Assembly: GCA_018664485.1 (NCBI GenBank)
Contig: JABJOE010000004.1
Coordinates: forward strand, 1-42,647
From: Candidatus Uhrbacteria bacterium
Lineage (GTDB): Bacteria > Patescibacteria > ABY1 > SG8-24 > UBA9934
Reading direction: 5' to 3'
Length of the DNA: 42,647 bases
The notes under the pieces are model-generated. The model was not told the DNA's origin. It did no database searches and saw only the letters and a program-made list of their open reading frames with translations. Shown piece by piece: positions 17,167 to 24,098 of this stretch (position 1 is its first letter; each line of letters opens with the position of its first letter). Made by a program: the position numbers and the translations under genes.

Positions 17167-17709
17167 ATGAAAAAAATTGAGACTCCCGTTAAGGACCTAT
17201 ATATCATCGAACCCGAAGTCTATTCTGACGAGCGGGGTTATTTTTATGAGCCGTTTAATGCGGATAAATTTAAGAAGATTGGAATCCATAACGAATTTCG
17301 TCAGGCTAGTCAGTCGTTTTCTCGCCAAGGAGTATTGCGTGGTTTCCACTTTCAGAAGTCTCCAAAACCAATGGCAAAGCTGGTGCGCTGTTCGTCAGGT
17401 CGTCTATGGGATGTTGCTGTAGATTTACGTTCAGATTCTCCAACTTATCGTAAGTGGTTTGGTTTGGAGCTATCACAAGACAATCATAAAATGCTATTTA
17501 TTCCTGCTGGATTTGGACATGGTTTCTACGCACTCACTGATTGCGTTCTGAATTATCTAAACTCCAATACATTCGACGGAACGCTCGATGCGGGTATCGC
17601 TTGGGATGATCCTTCGATCGATGTTAAGTGGCCACTCACCGCAAGTCCATCGTTATCACAAAAAGATCAGACATTACCTCTGCTAAAAGATATAGATTTA
17701 GTTTGGTAG
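17167..17709 (+). CDS. rfbC: dTDP-4-dehydrorhamnose 3,5-epimerase
   Basis: The 180-residue cupin protein begins KKIETPVKDLYIIEP and contains DERGYFYE, the catalytic-His motif GVLRGFHFQ (usually GVLRGLHYQ), and FIPAGFGHGFYALTD. It epimerises C3 and C5 of dTDP-4-keto-6-deoxyglucose. Length is typical. The ATG at 17167 is preferred to a TTG at 17155, which lies inside the palindrome arm. rfbD follows after 30 bp, so the two genes are probably co-transcribed. Confidence 0.95.
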   Translation: MKKIETPVKDLYIIEPEVYSDERGYFYEPFNADKFKKIGIHNEFRQASQSFSRQGVLRGFHFQKSPKPMAKLVRCSSGRLWDVAVDLRSDSPTYRKWFGLELSQDNHKMLFIPAGFGHGFYALTDCVLNYLNSNTFDGTLDAGIAWDDPSIDVKWPLTASPSLSQKDQTLPLLKDIDLVW

Positions 17710-17739
17710 ATATTTATAAGAGACTTTCATTGAGTAAAT

Positions 17740-18588
17740 ATGAAAATACTTATTACTGGCGCTCAAGGAATGCTAGGCCGCGATATCATTGATGTTGCAA
17801 AAGCTGGTGGATACGAGGTGATCGCGACAGATCGTGATACTTTAGATATTACTGACGAGCATACCGTTCGCTCATTCGTTGAACGTGAACAGCCAAAATT
17901 GATTATAAATACAGCTGCGTATAATTTGGTAGATAAAGTTGAGGATCCGGCTATCTATCCGTTGGCTTTTGCTGTGAACAGTACAGGACCCGGCAATCTC
18001 GCAAAGGCTGCGAAGGATATGGGAGCAGCGTTGGTGCATTACAGTACGGACTATGTGTTTGCAGGCGACAAACCTGAAGGATATCTTGAGACTGATGATA
18101 CGAATCCGATTTCTAAATACGGAGAAACAAAAGCAGCTGGCGAAGAAGCTGTGCTTTCCGCCGGTGTACATGCATATGTTTGCCGATTAAGTAAGATATT
18201 CGGACGTCCTGGATTGAGCGAGGGGTCAAAAGAAAGTTTTGTAGCTTTGATGTTGCGTTTAGCGAAAGAAAAGCCACTTTTAAAAATAGTTGATGAAGAA
18301 GTTGGTTGTCCGACTTACACAAAAGACATTGCTATGGCGACGAAGTCTATGTTGGAGCGCATGACGGTGCCTGGCGTTTATCATATGGTTAACAGCGGGG
18401 AGGGTGTGACGTGGTACGGATTTGCAAAAGAATTTTTCGAGATTTCCGGCGTAACTACACCGTATGAAGCTGTGCCATCTTCAGCATTTCCACGGGATGC
18501 AAAGGCTCCGAAGTTTGCAGCACTTTTAAATACGAAGCTACCCGCGTTACGCCCCCGAGTTGATGCATTAAAAGATTTTCTAGGATAA
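17740..18588 (+). CDS. rfbD: dTDP-4-dehydrorhamnose reductase
   Basis: The 282-residue SDR has GAQGMLGRDI at the N-terminus for NAD(P)H binding, HYSTDYVFAGD as the substrate loop, and the catalytic Tyr127/Lys131 in SKYGETKAAGE. It reduces dTDP-4-keto-L-rhamnose to dTDP-L-rhamnose, the last step of the pathway. A clear intrinsic terminator follows at 18605-18638 and ends the rfbC-rfbD unit. The product would feed the rhamnosyltransferase-like GT2 earlier in the window. Confidence 0.95.
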   Translation: MKILITGAQGMLGRDIIDVAKAGGYEVIATDRDTLDITDEHTVRSFVEREQPKLIINTAAYNLVDKVEDPAIYPLAFAVNSTGPGNLAKAAKDMGAALVHYSTDYVFAGDKPEGYLETDDTNPISKYGETKAAGEEAVLSAGVHAYVCRLSKIFGRPGLSEGSKESFVALMLRLAKEKPLLKIVDEEVGCPTYTKDIAMATKSMLERMTVPGVYHMVNSGEGVTWYGFAKEFFEISGVTTPYEAVPSSAFPRDAKAPKFAALLNTKLPALRPRVDALKDFLG

Positions 18589-18604
18589 AGGCTTGAAATT
18601 ATTT

Positions 18605-18638
18605 AAACAACGGCACGTCTTGTACGTGTTGTTTTTTT
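18605..18638 (+). terminator. Intrinsic terminator after rfbD
   Basis: CACGT (18614-18618) pairs with ACGTG (18624-18628), extended by AAACAA/TTGTTT with a cgg bulge, followed by a run of seven T (18632-18638). Confidence 0.8.
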
Positions 18639-18671
18639 GTGATAAAAAAATACCACCTATCTACAGGGGAG

Positions 18672-18944
18672 ATGGTTGTGAACGCAGCAGAGTATGGTCA
18701 TGTTTTCAGTGGAGGTAATCTGGACGGATATTCTGTCCAGAAATGGTGGAGTGCAGGTGTTGACTCGCCTTCGCTCATGACGGAGGGTCACCGTTATTTT
18801 CGAGATATGGCAGGTGCCGAATCCTGGGTGAGGGACGCTCCCGTAGAGCGTCGTATGACTGGAGAGGTGTTTGTATTGACCAGTGATGGCGTTAGCGGAA
18901 TCGTCTTTGGAGCTAAGTTTACCGAGGTTACAATTTCCAACTAG
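18672..18944 (+). CDS. Small hypothetical protein
   Basis: The frame encodes about 90 residues with no recognised domain: a mixed, soluble-looking sequence with several Gly and Trp (NLDGYSVQKWWSAGVDSP, FVLTSDGVSGIVFGAKF). The frame opens at a GTG at 18639, but that codon lies directly behind the T-run of the rfbD terminator, so it is an unlikely start. The ATG at 18672 is chosen; a GTG at 18678 has a better-spaced GGAG (18668-18671). A possible promoter, TTGTAC-17-TAAAAA, overlaps the terminator. An intrinsic terminator follows at 19042, which supports a real monocistronic gene. Confidence 0.55.
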   Translation: MVVNAAEYGHVFSGGNLDGYSVQKWWSAGVDSPSLMTEGHRYFRDMAGAESWVRDAPVERRMTGEVFVLTSDGVSGIVFGAKFTEVTISN

Positions 18945-19041
18945 AGTTGACCGACTACAAATTCACGCTAGCACATCGTGCAGGTGAGGGTTGAACCGGT
19001 TTACAAAACTCGAGGCACAATCGCCTCAACTACGTTCTTGA

Positions 19042-19066
19042 AGGGCACCCCTCGGGTGTCCTTTTG
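19042..19066 (+). terminator. Intrinsic terminator
   Basis: GGGCACCC pairs with GGGTGTCC around a CTC loop, followed by TTTTGT. Two smaller hairpins precede it in the same gap: GCAC-atc-GTGC at 18971-18981 and GAGGC/GCCTC at 19012-19027. Confidence 0.75.
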
Positions 19067-19086
19067 TCATTTAGCAAAAATATCTG

Positions 19087-19416
19087 CTACTTAGCGTTAC
19101 TCTCATTAATTTGATCCCATTTCCAGTCTCGTCCTTCGTTTATTTTCATCTTTTTTGAGATCTCTTTTTCTATATCAATATCAAATACACCGCATAGATG
19201 TAGAACTCGTAAAATAATGTCTGCAAGCTCTTCATTGAAGCCGTCTTTTCCGTCAATGTTTTTATGACGATAAGCTGTATAAGCTTCTGTCACTTCTGAG
19301 TGCACTAGTGCCATTTTTTCAGCAACATTTATTTCGTTAGGCGTGGCGCCAAAACCTTTATCTCGAGCAAGTTGAAGTATGTTGTCTCTGATTTGGTTTA
19401 AGGTTGGTTGATTCAT
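19087..19416 (-). CDS. MazG-like nucleotide pyrophosphohydrolase
   Basis: The 109-residue protein has the all-alpha NTP pyrophosphatase layout: EKMALVHSEVTEAYTAYR gives the first ExxE metal-binding helix, and EELADIILRVLHLCG gives the second, ExxD. The tail KMKINEGRDWKW is typical of small MazG-like proteins. Such enzymes hydrolyse non-canonical or excess (d)NTPs to monophosphates. It lies 18 bp before the PEGA/propeller gene's stop on the same strand, so the two may be co-transcribed with this gene second. Confidence 0.87.
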   Translation of the reverse strand: MNQPTLNQIRDNILQLARDKGFGATPNEINVAEKMALVHSEVTEAYTAYRHKNIDGKDGFNEELADIILRVLHLCGVFDIDIEKEISKKMKINEGRDWKWDQINESNAK

Positions 19417-19434
19417 AGATCTTTTTTTTGTAAT

Positions 19435-20784
19435 TTACAGATCAAACAGGATCGTATCTTCCATTAGCGGTCGTTGATAAAAGCCAGACGCTCCATCTTT
19501 CTCTCCGTACAAATAAAGTGTCTCACCAGCGTCATCCATCCACCACTGCTCAACGTCGATATCGTCGAGTAGTGTTGTGATGAATCTATCTTCTGCAACG
19601 TACTTGTATTCATACGTCTGAATGTCAGCGGTGTCTTGTACGACAATATGCTGACCTATCGGATGCCACAGAACAGATTCGATTACTAAAGATTGTCGAG
19701 TTAAAAATGTAGTTTCGTTTGTATATGCGTTAAAGATATTTACTTCAGTACCGTCGCTATATACTAAAAGATTTTGTTCGGAGAGCCAGTCATAGCTTGT
19801 CGCTTTACGTCGAAGAAGAAGTGGCTCGTCAGAGTGAATTTCTAAAAGAAATATTTCGTCTCGGTCATTCCGCAGAAGTAGGAACGATCCATCACGCATA
19901 AGTAGTGTGTACTCGTCGCTTGGCAGGAGCGCTAGAACCGTTTTCTCCCCATCAATGATTTGCTGTACTTCAGTTTGCGATCCGTTGTCGGCCAAACTTA
20001 GAATGCTCGCATCAAGTGAGATTGAATCCGCATCAGTCTCTTGAATCTTTGCGGAGTCACCTGAGATAAGATCATGCTGAGCAATTCCGTTGATCGTTCT
20101 TATATAGAGAACATGATCTGTACTTGGATGCCAGGTGATGTCTGACACATCCGGAGCTGTAATTGTAATATCCAAAATTTCTCCAGATGCTGTATATACA
20201 TTCGGTTCAATCCCTTCTTGGAATAGTGCGAGGTATCCACCAGACGCAGACCAAAGTAGCTCGGGTTCCACAGCGTCGGTAACTGAAATGGATTGACTGA
20301 TAAGTTGGTGCTCGCGCGACGCAAGATCATACAGCCAAAGCTCACTCCATCCAGACTGTTGTACGAGGTATGCTAGAAGACCACCGCTAGGGTGCACGCT
20401 CAGCGATTGAATGTCTCTATTGAAGTGATTTTCGGCTTCAGAGTCTAGAAATAGAATAATATTTTGTAGGCTGACTGTTTGTCCGCTTTCAACCTCAACG
20501 ATACCTTCCCATGGAATGTAAGATTCTTTTTCAAGGCCTACGGTGTATTTTGCAGGTAGGAGCTGTTTGAATACATGTGTTGTTTTTTCTTGCGTATCCT
20601 CTCCGTCAAGCAATATAGACGCACTACGAGGTGCGCTCGAGATGGAAATCACCCCGGTACGGATAACATGGCCATTTTTCAAGTTTAGTCTATATCCAGC
20701 GGTATATAGCACAAGAAGCGGTCCAATCACAAAAAATGAGACCACAAATAGCCAAAAGATGATTCTTCGTAAATATACAGGCAT
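19435..20784 (-). CDS. Membrane-anchored PEGA domain and beta-propeller protein
   Basis: The 449-residue protein has an N-terminal membrane helix (about 9-28) and then a PEGA-type domain at about 45-112, seen in ISSAPRSASILLDGED and the pattern KYTVGLEKESYIPWEG. The remainder is a series of beta-rich repeats of TolB/WD40-like type (SGGLLAYLVQQSG, SASGGYLALFQEG, WLSEQNLLVYSDG, LWHPIGQHIVVQD), which should form a beta-propeller outside the membrane. This architecture is frequent in CPR genomes; its function is not established. It is divergent from the S41 protease gene across a short shared promoter region. Confidence 0.85.
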   Translation of the reverse strand: MPVYLRRIIFWLFVVSFFVIGPLLVLYTAGYRLNLKNGHVIRTGVISISSAPRSASILLDGEDTQEKTTHVFKQLLPAKYTVGLEKESYIPWEGIVEVESGQTVSLQNIILFLDSEAENHFNRDIQSLSVHPSGGLLAYLVQQSGWSELWLYDLASREHQLISQSISVTDAVEPELLWSASGGYLALFQEGIEPNVYTASGEILDITITAPDVSDITWHPSTDHVLYIRTINGIAQHDLISGDSAKIQETDADSISLDASILSLADNGSQTEVQQIIDGEKTVLALLPSDEYTLLMRDGSFLLLRNDRDEIFLLEIHSDEPLLLRRKATSYDWLSEQNLLVYSDGTEVNIFNAYTNETTFLTRQSLVIESVLWHPIGQHIVVQDTADIQTYEYKYVAEDRFITTLLDDIDVEQWWMDDAGETLYLYGEKDGASGFYQRPLMEDTILFDL

Positions 20785-20825
20785 ATCGGCTGAACCATAA
20801 CGGTATTTGCCAACAAAAACAAGCT

Positions 20826-20855
20826 CAGACAGTAATTACGTATATGTGGTAGAAT
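20826..20855 (+). promoter_or_regulatory. Possible promoter of the S41 protease gene
   Basis: TAGAAT at 20850-20855 is a good -10 box. The best upstream match, CAGACA at 20826-20831, is a weak -35 at 18 bp spacing. The -10 overlaps an upstream ATG (20854), which argues that translation begins at 20899 instead. Confidence 0.45.
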
Positions 20856-20898
20856 GAGGTCATTTCAGGCTGCAAACGAGATTTTTACAAATTGTCAT

Positions 20899-22119
20899 AT
20901 GAAAAAGTTCAATCGCAAGCATATTTGGATTTCCAGCGTTATTCTGGGCCTTGTTTTGCTGACCGGTACTTTCTACGCCGGGTTGTTTGTGGGGGTGCTG
21001 CAGTCAACTGGTGACGGTGCGCAGGATGGTGAGGTGGAGGTTGTTAATCAGACACGATTCTTTGATCGTGCAGATGATATTGATTTTGGAAATTTTTGGG
21101 AAGTTTGGGATTTGGTTCAAGATGTTTACTATCAGCCAATTGATGAGTCGGATTTGTACTATGGAGCGATGCAGGGAATGGTTTGGGGATTGGATGATCC
21201 GTATACCGTGTTTTTCCCACCGGCTGAAGCTGAAGAATTCGACAATGAGCTCGATGGAGTATTCTACGGAATTGGAGCTGAGATTGGGAAGAAAGAAAAC
21301 GAGATCGTTGTCATTGCGCCGTTGTCAGGTTCTCCGGCGGAAGCTGCGGGACTCATGGCGGGTGACGCAATATGGTACGTTGATGATACTGAGATCTTTG
21401 ACTATAGCGTGAATGCTGCCGTCATGATTATCCGCGGGGAGATTGGGACGGAGGTTGTGCTTACGGTTTCTCGTGAAGGTGCCGATGAGTTGATTGAAAT
21501 TCCTATTGTCCGTGATGAGATCCAAATAAGTAGCGTTGAATGGGAGATTCGCGATGACGGAATCGCTGTCATTGAGATTTCCATGTTCAACGGTGAGACT
21601 ACGGACTTGTTTACCCAAGCTGTGCGCGAGGCGTTGGCAGCGGGCGTGGATGGTTTGATTGTTGACCTGCGTAATGATCCGGGAGGATTACTCACAGCAG
21701 CTATCAACGTGTCTGGATTCTGGGTTGATGATATGCCTGTCGTGCAACAGCGTGTTGGCAGTGATGTTGAATCTTACTCTGCTACTGGAAACTCATGGCT
21801 TTCTGACATGGATACAGTCGTTCTGGTAAACGGTGGATCAGCGTCGGCATCTGAGATTTTGGCTGGTGCTTTGCAAGACTATGGTTATGCTACGGTTATC
21901 GGTGAACAGACATACGGTAAGGGATCTGTGCAGGAATATTACGATCTGCCAGATGGGTCTGCTGTGAAGATAACGGTCGCAGAGTGGCTTACACCGCTTG
22001 GGCGATCGATAAACGAGGTAGGTATTACTCCAGATATTGAAATTGAATTTACCATTGATGATTATGAGGCGGGTGAGACGCCACAAATCGACGCGGCGAT
22101 CGATTTCCTCGCGCAGTAA
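20899..22119 (+). CDS. Carboxyl-terminal processing protease (S41 family)
   Basis: The 406-residue protein has an N-terminal membrane segment (about 8-32), a PDZ domain (about 95-175, with GIGAEIGKKENEIVVIAPL and GSPAEAAGLMAGDAI), and an S41 catalytic domain. The Ser/Lys dyad is Ser316 in GGSASASEI and Lys341 in YGKGSVQE, spaced 25 residues apart as in known family members. It would cleave substrates at their C-termini outside the membrane. The start at 20899 places the basic MKKFNRKH just before the membrane segment; an upstream ATG at 20854 overlaps the putative -10 box. The Nudix gene overlaps its 3' end. Confidence 0.93.
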   Translation: MKKFNRKHIWISSVILGLVLLTGTFYAGLFVGVLQSTGDGAQDGEVEVVNQTRFFDRADDIDFGNFWEVWDLVQDVYYQPIDESDLYYGAMQGMVWGLDDPYTVFFPPAEAEEFDNELDGVFYGIGAEIGKKENEIVVIAPLSGSPAEAAGLMAGDAIWYVDDTEIFDYSVNAAVMIIRGEIGTEVVLTVSREGADELIEIPIVRDEIQISSVEWEIRDDGIAVIEISMFNGETTDLFTQAVREALAAGVDGLIVDLRNDPGGLLTAAINVSGFWVDDMPVVQQRVGSDVESYSATGNSWLSDMDTVVLVNGGSASASEILAGALQDYGYATVIGEQTYGKGSVQEYYDLPDGSAVKITVAEWLTPLGRSINEVGITPDIEIEFTIDDYEAGETPQIDAAIDFLAQ

Positions 22120-22594
22120 AGGGCGCAAGGAGCAACATCGTACAGAAGTCTCTGCAGGAGGGATTGTTTTTCGGCGTTCTAAAAATGGCGTGTCTATAGC
22201 AATGTTGAAAGACTCATACGGACGTTGGACTTTTCCAAAGGGACATTTGGATGAAGGGGAGACTACGCGTCAGGCCGCTATTCGTGAAATTGAAGAAGAA
22301 ATTGGATTGGGTAGTTTAAGGGCGGTCGCAAAACTTGGAACGATTGATATTTGGTTCCGAGATCGATTTAAGTTTAAAGGAAAGCTGATCCACAAATATA
22401 TACATTACTTTTTGTTTGAAGCTGTAGGCGACACAAAGCTTCGTAAATTAGAAAATACAGACAAGGATAGTGAAAAGATTCATGCGGTTGCTTGGATTCC
22501 AGTGAAGACTTTACGTCGGAAATCTAGTTACCAGGATTTGATTCCAATTGTTGATCGCGCGCTTATGGTCCTAGAAGGGCGAGGTTGGGTTTAG
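22064..22594 (+). CDS. Nudix hydrolase
   Basis: The protein of about 176 residues carries a full Nudix box G-x5-E-x7-REIEEEIG (GHLDEGETTRQAAIREIEEE), preceded by TEVSAGGIVFRR, the usual first strand. It hydrolyses a nucleoside diphosphate linked to another group; the substrate is not predictable. The N-terminus is very basic, and the start is uncertain: in-frame ATGs at 22037, 22058 and 22064 all lie within the S41 gene. I took the last one. An AAGGAG at 22127 has no start codon in this frame after it. This is the last CPR-like gene before the foreign island. Confidence 0.87.
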   Translation: MRRVRRHKSTRRSISSRSKGRKEQHRTEVSAGGIVFRRSKNGVSIAMLKDSYGRWTFPKGHLDEGETTRQAAIREIEEEIGLGSLRAVAKLGTIDIWFRDRFKFKGKLIHKYIHYFLFEAVGDTKLRKLENTDKDSEKIHAVAWIPVKTLRRKSSYQDLIPIVDRALMVLEGRGWV

Positions 22595-22633
22595 TTTTTT
22601 TAGTAAGCTATCGCTTAACATCATTTTGTCTTT

Positions 22634-22721
22634 TGCAAGTAACCTTGCAGTATTGACGGTGGCTACCGTCGGGAGCCATACTTTTCTTTGCTGACCCAAA
22701 GTAAAGTATGCAAAAGAAAAG
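22634..22721. repeat. Three consecutive hairpins
   Basis: TGCAAG-taac-CTTGCA (22634-22649), GACGGT-ggct-ACCGTC (22655-22670), and CTTTTCTTTGC (22681-22691) with GCAAAAGAAAAG (22710-22721). Read on the minus strand they lie downstream of the island gene and may end its transcript. The third contains oligo-A/T tracts. Confidence 0.6.
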
Positions 22722-22852
22722 GTCTACACTGGTCCGCGCGGCCATCGCTTTTCAATCCGGCCTTCAGTCAAATCTTTTGTCTGAAAGCTACTTTCGCCGA
22801 TTTGACGGGCGGACTGCTTTTCACGTAACAACCAAAAAGATGACGAATTGAA

Positions 22853-22972
22853 TCAGGACAATGGTTGTTCGGAGGGATCGAACAAAACAGAAACCGCCCC
22901 GACCAAGAGATCGAGGCGATCTTTGATTTCGGGACGGACGTGTTCACTCGCCGGCGTCAGCATCTTGCTCAT
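22853..22972 (-). CDS. Possible 39-residue protein
   Basis: An ATG at 22972, 19 bp after the stop of the six-cysteine gene on the same strand, opens a 39-codon frame beginning MSKMLTPASEHVRPEIKDR. No family is recognised and the upstream purines are weak. It is listed only because of its position and strand; it may be non-coding. Confidence 0.22.
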   Translation of the reverse strand: MSKMLTPASEHVRPEIKDRLDLLVGAVSVLFDPSEQPLS

Positions 22973-22991
22973 CTTCGCCGTTGTCGACTGG

Positions 22992-23492
22992 CTAGTCGCT
23001 TCTTGTGGCTGGCTTGAGATCCCACCATTCAGGTCCATTGCGTGGGTAGTTGTGACGCCAGGTGCGACATCCATGGTCTTTCTCGCACGCGACTACGAAT
23101 TGCGGCGCCACACCAATGATCCACTCTGCGATATCTTCGTTACTTCGCGTAAGCCCGGCGCAGCTAGCCTCTCTGTGGGTGATATCCGGCATTCGAGTGC
23201 AGGCGTAGAGATCTCTGAGTTCAGTGTTGGTCATCCAACCGCATGCGCTCTTGAAATCTCCGATTGAGCCAAGATTGCGACCAAGCTGTTCGTACTGACG
23301 GAATACGCAGTCCTTGTCAGCTTTCTCAGCAGCCTGTTGGACTTGCTCTGGCGTCGGCGCGGCTTCGTCAGCCGATTTCTTGGCGACGTACCTCCACAGT
23401 GTCACACAGGCCATGAATAGGAATGCTGCCAACATAAGTGCCTTGAACCACTTTGGCATTGGAAAGGCGGAACTTGCTTGGTTTTGCGTCAT
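22992..23492 (-). CDS. Membrane-anchored cysteine-rich hypothetical protein
   Basis: The 166-residue protein has an N-terminal membrane segment (about 17-36, KALMLAAFLFMACVTLWRY), then an Ala/Glu-rich stretch, then a domain with six cysteines (DKDC, SAC, YAC, ASC, VAC, GC), which could form three disulfides outside the membrane. I do not recognise the family. The start is supported by GGAG five bases upstream (23498-23501 on the plus strand), stronger than at most genes here. A TTGACG-17-TAGTTT promoter lies upstream within the inverted repeat. Codons are GC-rich, unlike the neighbours, suggesting acquisition from a proteobacterium-like donor. A plus-strand frame over it (22848-23267) is judged a shadow. 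Confidence 0.65.
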   Translation of the reverse strand: MTQNQASSAFPMPKWFKALMLAAFLFMACVTLWRYVAKKSADEAAPTPEQVQQAAEKADKDCVFRQYEQLGRNLGSIGDFKSACGWMTNTELRDLYACTRMPDITHREASCAGLTRSNEDIAEWIIGVAPQFVVACEKDHGCRTWRHNYPRNGPEWWDLKPATRSD

Positions 23493-23501
23493 CGAATCTC
23501 C

Positions 23502-23551
23502 ATGGTTGACGACGCTTCAAACTAGCTTAAATAGCCTATTTCGTCAACCAT
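23502..23551. repeat. 11-bp inverted repeat at the island edge
   Basis: ATGGTTGACGA (23502-23512) and TCGTCAACCAT (23541-23551) are perfect complements flanking 28 bp. The right arm abuts the rplI -35 box. On the minus strand the right arm supplies TTGACG as a -35 for the cysteine-rich gene. It could be an operator, or a boundary of the inserted island. Confidence 0.6.
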
Positions 23552-23580
23552 TTGATCCAAAATGCCCGATCGGGTAAAAT
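23552..23580 (+). promoter_or_regulatory. Promoter of rplI
   Basis: TTGATC (23552-23557), a 17-bp spacer and TAAAAT (23575-23580). The ATG follows nine bases after the -10, so the transcript is probably leaderless or nearly so. Confidence 0.6.
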
Positions 23581-23588
23581 AGCGTCGT

Positions 23589-24026
23589 ATGAAAGTTATT
23601 CTCTTAGAAGATGTAAAATCCCAAGGAAAGGAAGGGGACGTGGTTGAAGTGAGTGAGGGGTATGCTCGTAATTTTTTGTACCCGCAGCATTTGGCTATTG
23701 AGGTTACGCCTCAAATCCTTGCTGAACGTGCAGCAAAAGCGAAGTCTGAGGCGAATAAGTCCCGCAAAGACGATAAGTCTGCTCGCAAGCTTGCTGCATC
23801 TGTGGATGGTTCAGAGGTTATCATCAAAGCAAAAGCGGATGGTGGATCGCTCTATGCTTCCGTGACAGCATCAGACATTGCAAAGGAGCTAAAAAGCCAG
23901 GGCTACAAAGTGAAGAAAGATCAAATTCAATTCGAAGGTACAAAAGAGGTTGGGGCCTCTGAGGTTACGGTCTCATTTCCAAATGCGTACGATGTGACTA
24001 TTACGCTCATCGTTGAAGCAAAATAA
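23589..24026 (+). CDS. rplI: 50S ribosomal protein bL9
   Basis: The 145-residue protein begins MKVILLEDVKSQGKEGDVVE and continues GYARNFLYPQHLAI, the conserved N-terminal bL9 domain that binds 23S rRNA. A Lys/Ala-rich connecting helix (about 48-75) and a C-terminal domain follow, as usual for the family. bL9 is reported missing from several CPR lineages, so its presence may help place this organism. It has its own promoter and terminator and appears to be monocistronic, separated from the Nudix gene by the foreign island. Confidence 0.96.
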   Translation: MKVILLEDVKSQGKEGDVVEVSEGYARNFLYPQHLAIEVTPQILAERAAKAKSEANKSRKDDKSARKLAASVDGSEVIIKAKADGGSLYASVTASDIAKELKSQGYKVKKDQIQFEGTKEVGASEVTVSFPNAYDVTITLIVEAK

Positions 24027-24029
24027 GAA

Positions 24030-24052
24030 GGCAGCCCTCCGGGGCTGTCTTT
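24030..24052 (+). terminator. Intrinsic terminator after rplI
   Basis: GGCAGCCC pairs with GGGCTGTC around a short TCCG loop, followed by TTT. It lies four bases after the rplI stop codon. Confidence 0.75.
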
Positions 24053-24098
24053 GATGTAGGAGAAAATAATCCAAATACCTTAGTCCTAAAGTTCTAGT

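Larger units (their letters stand above)
22595..23551. other. Foreign-looking island between the Nudix gene and rplI
   Basis: About 0.95 kb whose base and codon use differ from both sides: GC-rich codons in a minus-strand gene among AT-leaning plus-strand genes. From left to right it holds three hairpins (22634-22721), a GC-rich non-coding segment (22722-22850), a possible mini-gene and a six-cysteine membrane-anchored protein on the minus strand, and an 11-bp inverted repeat (23502-23551) that touches the rplI -35 box. No transposase or integrase is visible. The CTTTTCTTTGC/GCAAAAGAAAAG segment resembles extragenic sequences I associate with gammaproteobacteria (recollection, not checked). 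Confidence 0.6.

Noticed and set aside
22848..23267. Plus-strand gene of 139 codons in the foreign island
   Set aside because: It starts at TTG without a ribosome binding site, has no recognisable domain, and overlaps the minus-strand gene, which has GGAG, a membrane anchor and paired cysteines.
22595..23551. Prophage or insertion sequence
   Set aside because: No transposase, integrase or phage structural gene is present and no target-site duplication could be identified.
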